Of a stretch of DNA of 64,000 nucleotides, positions 42,902-50,696 are shown piece by piece. Below the pieces are notes generated by a model, which saw nothing but the letters and a program-made list of their open reading frames with translations, was not told the origin of the DNA and made no database searches. Origin of the DNA: Bacteroides sp. OF04-15BH (GTDB lineage: Bacteria; Bacteroidota; Bacteroidia; Bacteroidales; Bacteroidaceae); contig NZ_QUEM01000001.1 of the NCBI RefSeq assembly GCF_003477995.1, forward strand, positions 186,001 through 250,000. Direction: 5' to 3'. The translations under genes and the position numbers were made by a program. Position 1 is the stretch's first letter. Each line of letters begins with the position of its first letter.

Positions 42902-44050
42902 ATGTTCGGAATATTTAATGATTGCTTTCCTCCGGTGATGGATGGCGTTTCTGTGGCAACACGCAATTATGCTTACTGGCTGCATCAGAAAGGAGAACAG
43001 GTTTGTGTGGTTACTCCTTCGGCTGATGAGTATGAAGACCGGGAACCGTTTCCGGTGTTGCGTTATTGTTCCATCCCTTTGATCTTCCGGAATCCTTATC
43101 GTATGGGCCTTCCGCAGTTTGACCGCCACATCCGGAAATCTCTGAATGAACTGCCCTTTTCTCTAGTACACGCGCATTGTCCTTTTTCTTCCGGAAAACT
43201 GGCTTTGCAACAGGCCCGTATGCGGCATATCCCTATGGTGGCTACCTTTCATTCCAAATATCGTGCCGATTTTGAGCGCTTTATGCCCATCAAGGCTGTC
43301 GTGGATTATCTGATACGCGATGTGGTGGACTTTTATAATCAGGCCGACGAAGTGTGGATTCCCCAGGCTTCGGTCGAAGAAACGCTTCGTGAGTATGGCT
43401 ATCGTGGAAAGATTGAAGTGGTGGACAATGGAAATGATTTTGCCGGTACCTTTTCGGAGGAGGAGCGCAAACAGGTACGTCTTCAGTTGGGCCTGAAGGC
43501 AGACGAACCCCTGTTGCTCTTTGTGGGACAGCATATCTATGAAAAGAATCTGGATTTTCTGCTTCGTTCGGTGGCATTGCTGAAAGACATGCCTTTCCGG
43601 ATGTTCTTTATCGGCACCGGATATGCAGCTTCGGCCTTGCAGGAGCTGGCCCGGCATCTGGGACTGGAGAATCGGGTAAGTTTTCTGGGGCGCATTATCG
43701 AACGCGAACAGTTGCGCCGTTATTATCTGGCGGCCGATCTGTTCCTGTTTCCGTCGCGTTATGACAATGCTCCGTTGGTGGTGCGCGAGGCCGCTGCTCT
43801 GCATACCCCTTCGCTGATGCTGGAAGGATCGACCGCTTCGGCAGTGATCCGAAACGGAGAGAACGGGTTCCTGACCACTGAGAATACCGAAGAGTATGCC
43901 GGACGGATTCGCTCTATCTTACAGGATCCTGATTTGCTGGCACGGGTGGCACAGGGAGCATCCGACTCATTGGCCCGTTCGTGGGAAGATATTGCCGGCG
44001 AGGTGGCCGACCGTTACCGTAATCTGATGAACCGTTTTTCCAGAAAATAA
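42902..44050 (+). CDS. GT4-family glycosyltransferase
   Basis: A 382-residue GT-B enzyme. The N-terminal domain has NDCFPPVMDGVSVATRNYAY, the typical glycine-rich acceptor loop, and VHAHCPFSSGKLAL then ATFHSKYRADFERF, as in diacylglycerol glucosyl- or mannosyltransferases. The C-terminal donor domain has LLFVGQHIYEKNLDFLL, FFIGTGYAASALQELA, and the EX7E-like region FLFPSRYDNAPLVVREAAA. It probably adds a sugar to a lipid or lipid-linked acceptor at the inner face of the membrane. The following flippase-like gene (44 bases away) supports a lipid or envelope role. Confidence 0.88.
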   Translation: MFGIFNDCFPPVMDGVSVATRNYAYWLHQKGEQVCVVTPSADEYEDREPFPVLRYCSIPLIFRNPYRMGLPQFDRHIRKSLNELPFSLVHAHCPFSSGKLALQQARMRHIPMVATFHSKYRADFERFMPIKAVVDYLIRDVVDFYNQADEVWIPQASVEETLREYGYRGKIEVVDNGNDFAGTFSEEERKQVRLQLGLKADEPLLLFVGQHIYEKNLDFLLRSVALLKDMPFRMFFIGTGYAASALQELARHLGLENRVSFLGRIIEREQLRRYYLAADLFLFPSRYDNAPLVVREAAALHTPSLMLEGSTASAVIRNGENGFLTTENTEEYAGRIRSILQDPDLLARVAQGASDSLARSWEDIAGEVADRYRNLMNRFSRK

Positions 44051-44094
44051 GGTGAACGGAAAATGCAAGTGTTCTATTTCAATCCATTCCTTTT

Positions 44095-45117
44095 ATGAAG
44101 AATGAAGTTTTATTCAATCCGTTTTATATTGCCATTCCGATTGTCTTGGGACTGTCGGTAATCGGCTATCTGTTTTGGAAGGAGTTTGACCCTTCGCTTT
44201 TCGAAACGCTGCGCCCCACGGCCCGCATGTGGACGGGGATTTTGCTGGCTGTATTCTTTATGCTTTGCCAGAATTTTGCCCTGACACAACGCTTCAAGGT
44301 GTTGGTGGGACGGAAACTTTCCTGGAAGCAGGCCTTCCGGGTGAACATGCTCTGTGAGTTTACTTCGGCGGCTACGCCTTCGGCAGTGGGAGGCAGCAGT
44401 CTGATAGCCGTTTACCTGCATCAGGAAGGGCTGTCGGGTGGAGAGGGAACCTCAATCATGATTGCCAATCTGTTTTTGGACGAACTGTTTTTGTCTTTGG
44501 CCAGTATTGTGGTGCTCCTTCTGGTGCCTACCGGCATTTTGTTTCCGGCTTCCATGCCTTTGGATGCCGGCTTCCAGTTTGTCTTTATTGCCGTAGTAAC
44601 CGTGGTGAGTCTGTGGACACTGATCCTCTATGTTGCTTTGTTCCATAAGGCCGTGTGGATCAGTAATATGCTCAAGGGGTTGTTCTCTTTACCTCTGTTG
44701 CGAAGATGGAAACCGGCTGTAGAGAAGCTCGGACAGGACTTGATTACCAGCTCGGAGGAAATCAGCAAACGGTCGCGCACTTTCTGGTTCAAATGCTTTC
44801 TGATTACGGCCTGGGCTTGGTGTTCCCGTTATTGGGTGGTCAATGCCTTGCTTTACGGCTTTACAACCGGTGGAGACCATATTCTGGCTTTTGTCCGTCA
44901 GTTGGTCATCTGGATGGTGCTGGTAGTAACGCCCACTCCCGGAGGAAGCGGTTTTGGAGAATATATGTTCCAGTCTTATTACAGTGATTTCTTTTCTATG
45001 GCCGGAACGGCTCTGGTAGTGGCCTGTCTGTGGCGCATCATTACCTATTATTCTTATCTGATAGGTGGTGTCTGCATTTTGCCGGGTTGGCTGAGAATGA
45101 TTAACAAGCAGAAATAA
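44095..45117 (+). CDS. UPF0104 / lysylphosphatidylglycerol synthase TM-domain (flippase-like) protein
   Basis: A 340-residue integral membrane protein with about eight hydrophobic segments. The family pattern appears in NMLCEFTSAATPSAVGGSSL with a conserved glycine-rich turn, FLDELFLSLASIVVLLLV, and VTPTPGGSGFGEYMFQSYY near residue 283. This is the transmembrane module found alone in UPF0104 proteins and fused to the synthase in MprF, where it translocates lipid. With the adjacent GT4 enzyme it may flip the glycosylated product. Substrate is inferred. Confidence 0.87.
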   Translation: MKNEVLFNPFYIAIPIVLGLSVIGYLFWKEFDPSLFETLRPTARMWTGILLAVFFMLCQNFALTQRFKVLVGRKLSWKQAFRVNMLCEFTSAATPSAVGGSSLIAVYLHQEGLSGGEGTSIMIANLFLDELFLSLASIVVLLLVPTGILFPASMPLDAGFQFVFIAVVTVVSLWTLILYVALFHKAVWISNMLKGLFSLPLLRRWKPAVEKLGQDLITSSEEISKRSRTFWFKCFLITAWAWCSRYWVVNALLYGFTTGGDHILAFVRQLVIWMVLVVTPTPGGSGFGEYMFQSYYSDFFSMAGTALVVACLWRIITYYSYLIGGVCILPGWLRMINKQK

Positions 45118-45167
45118 GTCGGGTAGCATGGTTCTATGAATCCTTATCCGGATGCTTTGGAATTTTG

Positions 45168-45233
45168 TGCCGATCGTTTTGATTTTTCATGCTGATCATT
45201 TTGAAAAATCATGCTGATCATTTTAAATTATCT
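45168..45233. repeat. Three tandem 22-bp repeats
   Basis: Units start at 45168, 45190 and 45212, each exactly 22 bp, with pattern TGCYGATCRTTTTRAWWWWT. Units 2 and 3 share their first 13 bases exactly; unit 1 differs at two of these. GATTTTTCA in unit 1 and TGAAAAATC in unit 2 also form an inverted repeat. The 22-bp phasing is about two helical turns, as seen in arrays of protein-binding sites. It lies about 50 bp past the flippase-like gene. Confidence 0.75.
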
Positions 45234-45268
45234 TCAGGAAGATAATTTATTACTCTGCTCGGAGTAAT
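45225..45268. repeat. Two consecutive inverted repeats
   Basis: AAATTATCTTC at 45225-45235 and GAAGATAATTT at 45238-45248 are perfect 11-bp arms with a 2-bp gap. ATTACTCTGCTCGGAGTAAT at 45249-45268 follows directly. The latter has the same ATTACT-N8-AGTAAT format as the arm of the hairpin at 36315. Neither is followed by a T run. Confidence 0.65.
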
Positions 45269-45316
45269 TGGTAAACATGTGGCAAAGGACGACAAAAGAA
45301 ATAGTTTAAGAGAGAA

Positions 45317-45367
45317 AATACCCCGGAGGCTATGCTGATTCAAGTACAGTCTCCGGGGTATTTTTGC
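45317..45367 (+). terminator. Intrinsic terminator after the glycosyltransferase/flippase pair
   Basis: AATACCCCGGAG and CTCCGGGGTATT arms with a loop of about 22 bases, followed by TTTTTG. An A run before the stem means it could also act on the other strand, but no minus-strand gene needs it. Confidence 0.85.
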
Positions 45368-45464
45368 AGATGAGAAGTCTTTTCCATATCTTTTTTCTTT
45401 TATAGGCAAACTGAGTGTAAAAGAATGTTTGTTTAATTAAAAATGATATAATTTTCTTTTTTAG

Positions 45465-45496
45465 TTTTCTTTTATGTAGAATATGGATTATATTTG
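45465..45496 (+). promoter_or_regulatory. Promoter of the glycosidase operon
   Basis: TTTT at 45465-45468, a 20-bp spacer and TATATTTG at 45489-45496. The -7 element is a full match and the -33 is near consensus. Predicted start near 45503 gives a leader of about 154 bases. Confidence 0.6.
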
Positions 45497-45504
45497 CCTT
45501 ATTA

Positions 45505-45520
45505 AATAAAATATTTTATT
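45505..45520. promoter_or_regulatory. 16-bp perfect AT palindrome at the transcription start (possible operator)
   Basis: AATAAAATATTTTATT is a perfect palindrome positioned just after the predicted start of the sialidase operon. Repressor sites often lie here, and a ROK-type regulator gene ends the cluster. AT-only palindromes can arise by chance. Confidence 0.4.
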
Positions 45521-45656
45521 AAGTAGGGCAAAAAATAAATCTTTTTGCTACTATGTGAGGCTTTAAAAATTTAAATCATATAATCTGAGTTTTTATCTTT
45601 TATTATGAACCAGCATTCTGTATCAGAAAATGTACAGAGCAAAAAGTGTTTTTAAC

Positions 45657-48600
45657 ATGAAAAACAAATGGACAACGGTTTTGGCCTGTTTCCTTTTGGG
45701 AGGATTGACTGCTCAAGCAGACCAGGCCTTCAGAAACCATCGTTACGACGGTTTTAAAGTCTTGTCTACTAACGGTGAGCAGATTGTGTTTATCGGGAAT
45801 AGCATCACGAATATGCATGAGTGGTGCGAGGCCTTTGATAATCATAATGTAATCAATCGCGGAACCTCAGGAGCAGTCAGTGATGAGGTGGTGAACAATC
45901 TGGAGTCTATGATTGCCGGAAATCCCAAGAAGGCATTCATTATGATCGGTACCAATGATTTGGGTACTTCCGGTATCAATAATGCGGCTCATGTGGCAGG
46001 TAATGCCCGCCTGATTATTGATTATATTCAAAAGACATCTCCAGAAACAGAGATTTATGTACAGAGTATTTTGCCAAGTCGGCAGAGAAATCTGCAGCTT
46101 CAACAAGAAACCAATGATTCGTTGAAGAATATCTGCCGTGATTTTGAGGTAACTTACATAGATTTATGGGACAAACTGTTGAGTGTAAGCCAAAACAATA
46201 CACATACATTGGATGGCTTGCATCTGAGTGCTACGGGCTACAGAATATGGTGTAATACCATTGCCGGTTATGTAGGTTCTTCATGTGTCTATCCTGAAGA
46301 TGCGCAGAATCAGACCGGAGGATTGGGTGGTTCGTATGGCATGCGACTCAGTGCTTTTGGCATGCAGAAGGTGGATTCTGAAGATATTCTGTTGATTGGC
46401 GATGAAGTGATTCATGGGGGAGAATGGCATGAACTGTTCAGAAGTGGTAAGATAAAGAACAGAGGTACCGGTTGGGGATGGCCCGGACTGGGAATCGCAG
46501 ACGTAACGCGGGAAATTCCTGTAATTCTGAAAGGACGCAGTGATAATGAAGAACCTCAGAAAATATTTCTTTCTGTAGGTGCTGCTGATATTAATGGGAA
46601 TACCGCTTTGGAAACACTCAGGGATTCATACGATAAGATGGTACAGGCGGTGCGTGAATTGGCGCCCAATACTGAAATTTATATTCAGTCAGTTTTGCCG
46701 TTTGCTGCATCGGCTACCAATACGAGCCGTACAGAGCCCTTTAATGAGATGTTGAAGGAAATAGCCGGAAAATATGAAAAGGTAACTTATGTGGATACGT
46801 ATACGGAAATGGCAGATAACCATACGGCACGGAGCGCTTATTTTACCGGTAATTATCTGTATGGAAAGGGTTATGTCAAATTGGCCCAAATACTGGCCCG
46901 GTATATGGGGGATGATGTGAATCCTGTTTCTGAACAGGAAGCGGAAAAAATATATGCCTTGATTTCTGCCCGTCAGAATCTGGCAGACGTAGTTATTGAA
47001 TCCAAGAAACTCCGTTTCGGAAAAGAGGTGGGAGAGATTGATCCGGAGAAAGGGCAGAAACTGAAAGAGGCCGTGTCTCTGGCCGAGAAGATGTTGAGTC
47101 AGGATCAGAATGTCGTAGAAGAGTTGAATGAAAAGGCTGCTCAACTGTTACAGTTGAAAGAAGAAGCGATGCAGGGCATCAACCAGCCAAAAGTCAGCAC
47201 AGCCGGAGAGGAATACTGGTATAAGATCTATACTCCTAACCGTGACTTCCGCTACCTTACTTCTAATGGAGCAGGAAATGCGCTCGTAGGAGATGTGGAT
47301 CGGAACTATGCACGGGCCATGTGGAAGTTTGAGAAGAGAGAAAAGGACGGAGAGTATAATATCGTGAACCGTGCGGATCACTCTTATCTCAATCCGAATG
47401 CGGCTTACAATGCTGCCGTGTCTACTCAAAAAGATGAACCGGCGAAAGGATGGACCTTGAGTTATTCCAATGCGCCGGGTACCTATATCATTACGAGCGG
47501 AACCGTGGAATTGAATCAGACCAGAGAGAACCAGAATTATGCAATTTATAACTGGAGTGGAAACCAGACTGGAACAGACCGTACAGATTCCGGATGCCAG
47601 TTTGCCTTGAGCGAAGCCGGTGAGCCAACAGAAGAACCGGCTGTAGATGAAAAACCGATGTTAACCTATACAAATATAGAAATGGACGGTACTGCACCGT
47701 TCCGAATTCCAGATGCCGATGCCGAACAGGTGATGAAGGCAAGAACGTTGAGTGTTGTGATTGACTTTACTTCCGAATCCTTACCGGTAGATACGGCTTT
47801 TCTGGTAGCAAGCAGTAATGAGAATAAGGAAAACTATTTTGGAGTAGTGCTTCAGGAACGCACAAGATATGGAGTGAAATATATTGGCGACAATAATCTG
47901 AAAGGATGGTACACTCAGAGTGGCATTGACTTCTCAAAACGCAAGCAAATGGTGATTACCATGGACGGAGAGACTGAGACATACGCTTATTATACCGACG
48001 GAAAACTGGATCGTACCGTTTCGGGTATGGGAGCTTATGGCTACCGTGTGTTTGGAAATGTACCTGGAGTAACCGGCCTCTTCCTGGGAGGTATCGTTAC
48101 GGAGGAGCGCAGCAAGTTTACATTTAAAGGCACGATTCACTCTGTACGTTTTTATAACAGAGTACTTTCCGCATCGGAAATAGCAGATCTGGAATATGAT
48201 GATCAGGAGAGACCGGAACAGGGAGATTCGATTACGGTAAGTATGGCTCAGGGTAAGTTTGTATCCGGAAAGGGAGACTGGAACAAGACCTGGCAGAGCA
48301 CAAGCGATTCACCACGGCTTACCTTTGATTCCGGTTATAATAACATGACTTCCAGTGGAGATAATCTGGTGGGATATGTGGGAATGTACAGCCCTCAGAA
48401 CTATACCTTGTCGGTCCCTGCCGGATATATCATTGAGGGATATACCTTTGATTTCTGTATTCATAACAATGGCACGCCGATTACGCTGACTGTTAATGGA
48501 AAAACCTATACTTCAAAAACGGAAGATCAGTCGGTGGCAGTGAGTGGCTTGGATAAGTCTGTGGCCACCTTTACCTTGAGTGGTGCGAACAAGGGTATTA

Positions 48601-50603
48601 TATTTAAGAACTTCCGGATACATGTCATCAAGGATAACCGTCCGCAGGAGCCACGTGTAGAGATCTTTACAACAGCTGCCGGTGCTGCAATTCCTTATCG
48701 CATTCCTGCCATAACCAGAATGCATAACGGAGATGTGATTGCAGTGGCCGATTATCGTCATAGCGGACAGGATATCGGTGTAGTCAAGAATGGCAGAATT
48801 GATTTGCATGCCCGTATTTCAAAAGACAACGGAAAGACCTGGGATGAGCTGTTTCCTGTTGTAGAAGGTTTGGGAGCCAATTATGCGGAAGCAGGTAAAA
48901 GCGATTTCTGGGTGGCATTCGGTGATCCTTGTATTACTGCCGACAGGGAGAGCGACCGTGTGTTGCTGATGAGCTGTGCCGGAAATGTAAGTTTCCCGGC
49001 TGGAACAAGAGATCATCATCAGGGTATTGCGGTGTTCCATAGTGAAGATAACGGAGCGACTTGGGCAGAACCGAAAGATATTGCCGAGAGTATATATGCT
49101 CAGTTTGACAAGAGTAAACGCGGACCGGTGCGGGCCATGTTTATCGGTTCCGGTAAGATTCATCAGAGTAGATGGACCAAGGTGAAGGATTATTATCGTT
49201 TGTATGCGGCTGTTCTGGTGAAAGATGTCAATGGAGTCAACTGCAACTACGTGATTTATTCTGATGACTTTGGTGATACATGGAAAGTTTTGGGTGATCC
49301 GAATGTGCCGGCCATTCCAAGTGGCGGTGACGAGCCTAAGGCGGAAGAACTTCCGGATGGAAGCGTATTGATCAGTTCACGTTGTAGCGGAGGAAGATAC
49401 TATAATATATTCTCTTTCTCTGACAGTGAAAAGGCATTGGGCTGCTGGGGTACCATGGCATTCTCCGGAGAATCCAATCAGGGAGTCACAGCACAGTCAA
49501 ACAGCTGTAACGGAGAAATCATGATTGTTCCGGCGCGTCGTAAATCCGATCAGAAAAAAGTGTTTGTGGCCTTGCAGTCTGTACCTTTCGGACCAGGACG
49601 TTCTAATGTCGGCATCTATTATAAAGAACTGGAAAGCCTTGAAGATTTTTCCGATCCGGAGCATTTTGCAAAAGAATGGGACGGAAAGCATCAGGCCAGT
49701 GTGATGAATTCCGGCTATTCGACAATGACTTTGCAGGCAGACCACACAATAGGCTTCCTGTTCGAAGAATCTACCTATGGCCGTGACTATAGCATTATCT
49801 ATAAGAACTATAGTCTGGAAACCATTACTGACAGTTTGTATGTGTATGATGAGGACGTGACTGCGGATGATATTGTTCGGGATGGTTTTGAGGAGAAACT
49901 GGATGATATCCGGGAATATATCGGAAAGAATGTCGGAAATATCAAGGAAACCAGTGCACCGGCAATTGAAAAGGCAGGAATGCAATATCTGGAAAAGCCG
50001 TCAAAAGTGGCTTATGAGGCATTCAATCAGGCGGTACAGGCAGCCGAACTGGTGGAAATTGAGTCTGGAAAGTATTATCGTTTGCGAAATGCGGAACGTC
50101 AGGAAGGAACGCTGTATTTGGTACTCGATCCGGAGGGCATGAGTGCGTCTCTCTTAGAGCGGGAAGATCCGCGTCAGCTTTTTCTGTTTCAGAAAGATGA
50201 GTCCTCAGAAGGATATCGTGTAATCTGTAAGGATAATGAATTTTATATTGGAACAACTCCGGATTTATATGCCGAAATACCAGTAACAGAATCTGTCACC
50301 GGGGCCGGAGTTTTTTCTGTCAGTTCAACCTTGAAAGGGTTAAGCACAGTGACCTGTAACAATGGAGTGAATGCATCCTATGCTTCCATACATTTGGATG
50401 CTTCGGGTAAACTGGTGCCTTGGACAATGTCCTCGGAGGCTTCACAATGGTTTGTTGAGCCTACAGAGGTGGTCACAGATGTGGACCTACTTTCTCCGGA
50501 TGCACAGAAAAAATATCCTGTATATGATTTGACCGGGAGGCAGGTACTTCCTCTCCAAAAGGGAATTTATATTCAGGGAGGACATAAATTTATCATAAAA
50601 TAG
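45657..50603 (+). CDS. Secreted multidomain esterase-sialidase (SGNH, inactive SGNH, GH33)
   Basis: A 1648-residue exported enzyme with a signal peptide (WTTVLACFLLGGLTAQA). Domains in order: SGNH hydrolase (about 40-215) with nucleophile Ser49 in FIGNSIT, Asn100 in GTND and Asp186/His189 in DGLH; a second SGNH-like domain (about 230-430) lacking these (GDEV, GAAD, no DxxH); a helical linker; a ricin-like module (about 515-655); a LamG-like sialidase N-terminal domain (about 670-860); a small beta domain; and the GH33 catalytic domain (about 1000-1400) with YRIP and Asp boxes SKDNGKTW, SEDNGATW and SDDFGDTW. It ends YDLTGRQV with a GIYI strand. It probably removes sialic acids, the esterase first stripping O-acetyl groups. 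Start 45657 chosen over 45630 because it begins the signal peptide. Confidence 0.9.
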   Translation: MKNKWTTVLACFLLGGLTAQADQAFRNHRYDGFKVLSTNGEQIVFIGNSITNMHEWCEAFDNHNVINRGTSGAVSDEVVNNLESMIAGNPKKAFIMIGTNDLGTSGINNAAHVAGNARLIIDYIQKTSPETEIYVQSILPSRQRNLQLQQETNDSLKNICRDFEVTYIDLWDKLLSVSQNNTHTLDGLHLSATGYRIWCNTIAGYVGSSCVYPEDAQNQTGGLGGSYGMRLSAFGMQKVDSEDILLIGDEVIHGGEWHELFRSGKIKNRGTGWGWPGLGIADVTREIPVILKGRSDNEEPQKIFLSVGAADINGNTALETLRDSYDKMVQAVRELAPNTEIYIQSVLPFAASATNTSRTEPFNEMLKEIAGKYEKVTYVDTYTEMADNHTARSAYFTGNYLYGKGYVKLAQILARYMGDDVNPVSEQEAEKIYALISARQNLADVVIESKKLRFGKEVGEIDPEKGQKLKEAVSLAEKMLSQDQNVVEELNEKAAQLLQLKEEAMQGINQPKVSTAGEEYWYKIYTPNRDFRYLTSNGAGNALVGDVDRNYARAMWKFEKREKDGEYNIVNRADHSYLNPNAAYNAAVSTQKDEPAKGWTLSYSNAPGTYIITSGTVELNQTRENQNYAIYNWSGNQTGTDRTDSGCQFALSEAGEPTEEPAVDEKPMLTYTNIEMDGTAPFRIPDADAEQVMKARTLSVVIDFTSESLPVDTAFLVASSNENKENYFGVVLQERTRYGVKYIGDNNLKGWYTQSGIDFSKRKQMVITMDGETETYAYYTDGKLDRTVSGMGAYGYRVFGNVPGVTGLFLGGIVTEERSKFTFKGTIHSVRFYNRVLSASEIADLEYDDQERPEQGDSITVSMAQGKFVSGKGDWNKTWQSTSDSPRLTFDSGYNNMTSSGDNLVGYVGMYSPQNYTLSVPAGYIIEGYTFDFCIHNNGTPITLTVNGKTYTSKTEDQSVAVSGLDKSVATFTLSGANKGIIFKNFRIHVIKDNRPQEPRVEIFTTAAGAAIPYRIPAITRMHNGDVIAVADYRHSGQDIGVVKNGRIDLHARISKDNGKTWDELFPVVEGLGANYAEAGKSDFWVAFGDPCITADRESDRVLLMSCAGNVSFPAGTRDHHQGIAVFHSEDNGATWAEPKDIAESIYAQFDKSKRGPVRAMFIGSGKIHQSRWTKVKDYYRLYAAVLVKDVNGVNCNYVIYSDDFGDTWKVLGDPNVPAIPSGGDEPKAEELPDGSVLISSRCSGGRYYNIFSFSDSEKALGCWGTMAFSGESNQGVTAQSNSCNGEIMIVPARRKSDQKKVFVALQSVPFGPGRSNVGIYYKELESLEDFSDPEHFAKEWDGKHQASVMNSGYSTMTLQADHTIGFLFEESTYGRDYSIIYKNYSLETITDSLYVYDEDVTADDIVRDGFEEKLDDIREYIGKNVGNIKETSAPAIEKAGMQYLEKPSKVAYEAFNQAVQAAELVEIESGKYYRLRNAERQEGTLYLVLDPEGMSASLLEREDPRQLFLFQKDESSEGYRVICKDNEFYIGTTPDLYAEIPVTESVTGAGVFSVSSTLKGLSTVTCNNGVNASYASIHLDASGKLVPWTMSSEASQWFVEPTEVVTDVDLLSPDAQKKYPVYDLTGRQVLPLQKGIYIQGGHKFIIK

Positions 50604-50617
50604 ATTTTTACTGATCA

Positions 50618-50659
50618 GTCAGGAAAGACAGTCTTGTAAAATAGGACTGTCTTTTCTGA
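50618..50659 (+). terminator. Terminator/attenuator between sialidase and hexosaminidase genes
   Basis: TCAGGAAAGACAGTC and GACTGTCTTTTCTGA form a 15-bp stem (one G-T) around a short loop, with TTTT within the 3' arm. It lies 15 bases past the sialidase stop and 38 before the next start, so read-through would set the level of the downstream genes. Confidence 0.7.
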
Positions 50660-50696
50660 TTCTTAAATCAGAAGTTTTTAAATAAGATATGGAATT

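Larger units (their letters stand above)
45118..45656. other. 539-bp intergenic region with repeats, terminator and promoter
   Basis: In order it holds three tandem 22-bp repeats (45168-45233), an 11-bp-arm inverted repeat (45225-45248), an ATTACT-N8-AGTAAT palindrome (45249-45268), a strong terminator (45317-45367), a promoter (45465-45496), an AT palindrome (45505-45520) and the leader of the sialidase gene. A minus-strand frame at 45218-45409 runs through the terminator and inverted repeats and is not considered a gene. Confidence 0.7.

Noticed and set aside
45168..45233. Tandem repeats as a CRISPR array
   Set aside because: The units are directly adjacent with no spacers and no cas genes are present.
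45218..45409. Minus-strand open frame of 63 codons in the intergenic repeat region
   Set aside because: It spans a strong terminator hairpin and two inverted repeats, has no promoter motif and no recognisable product.
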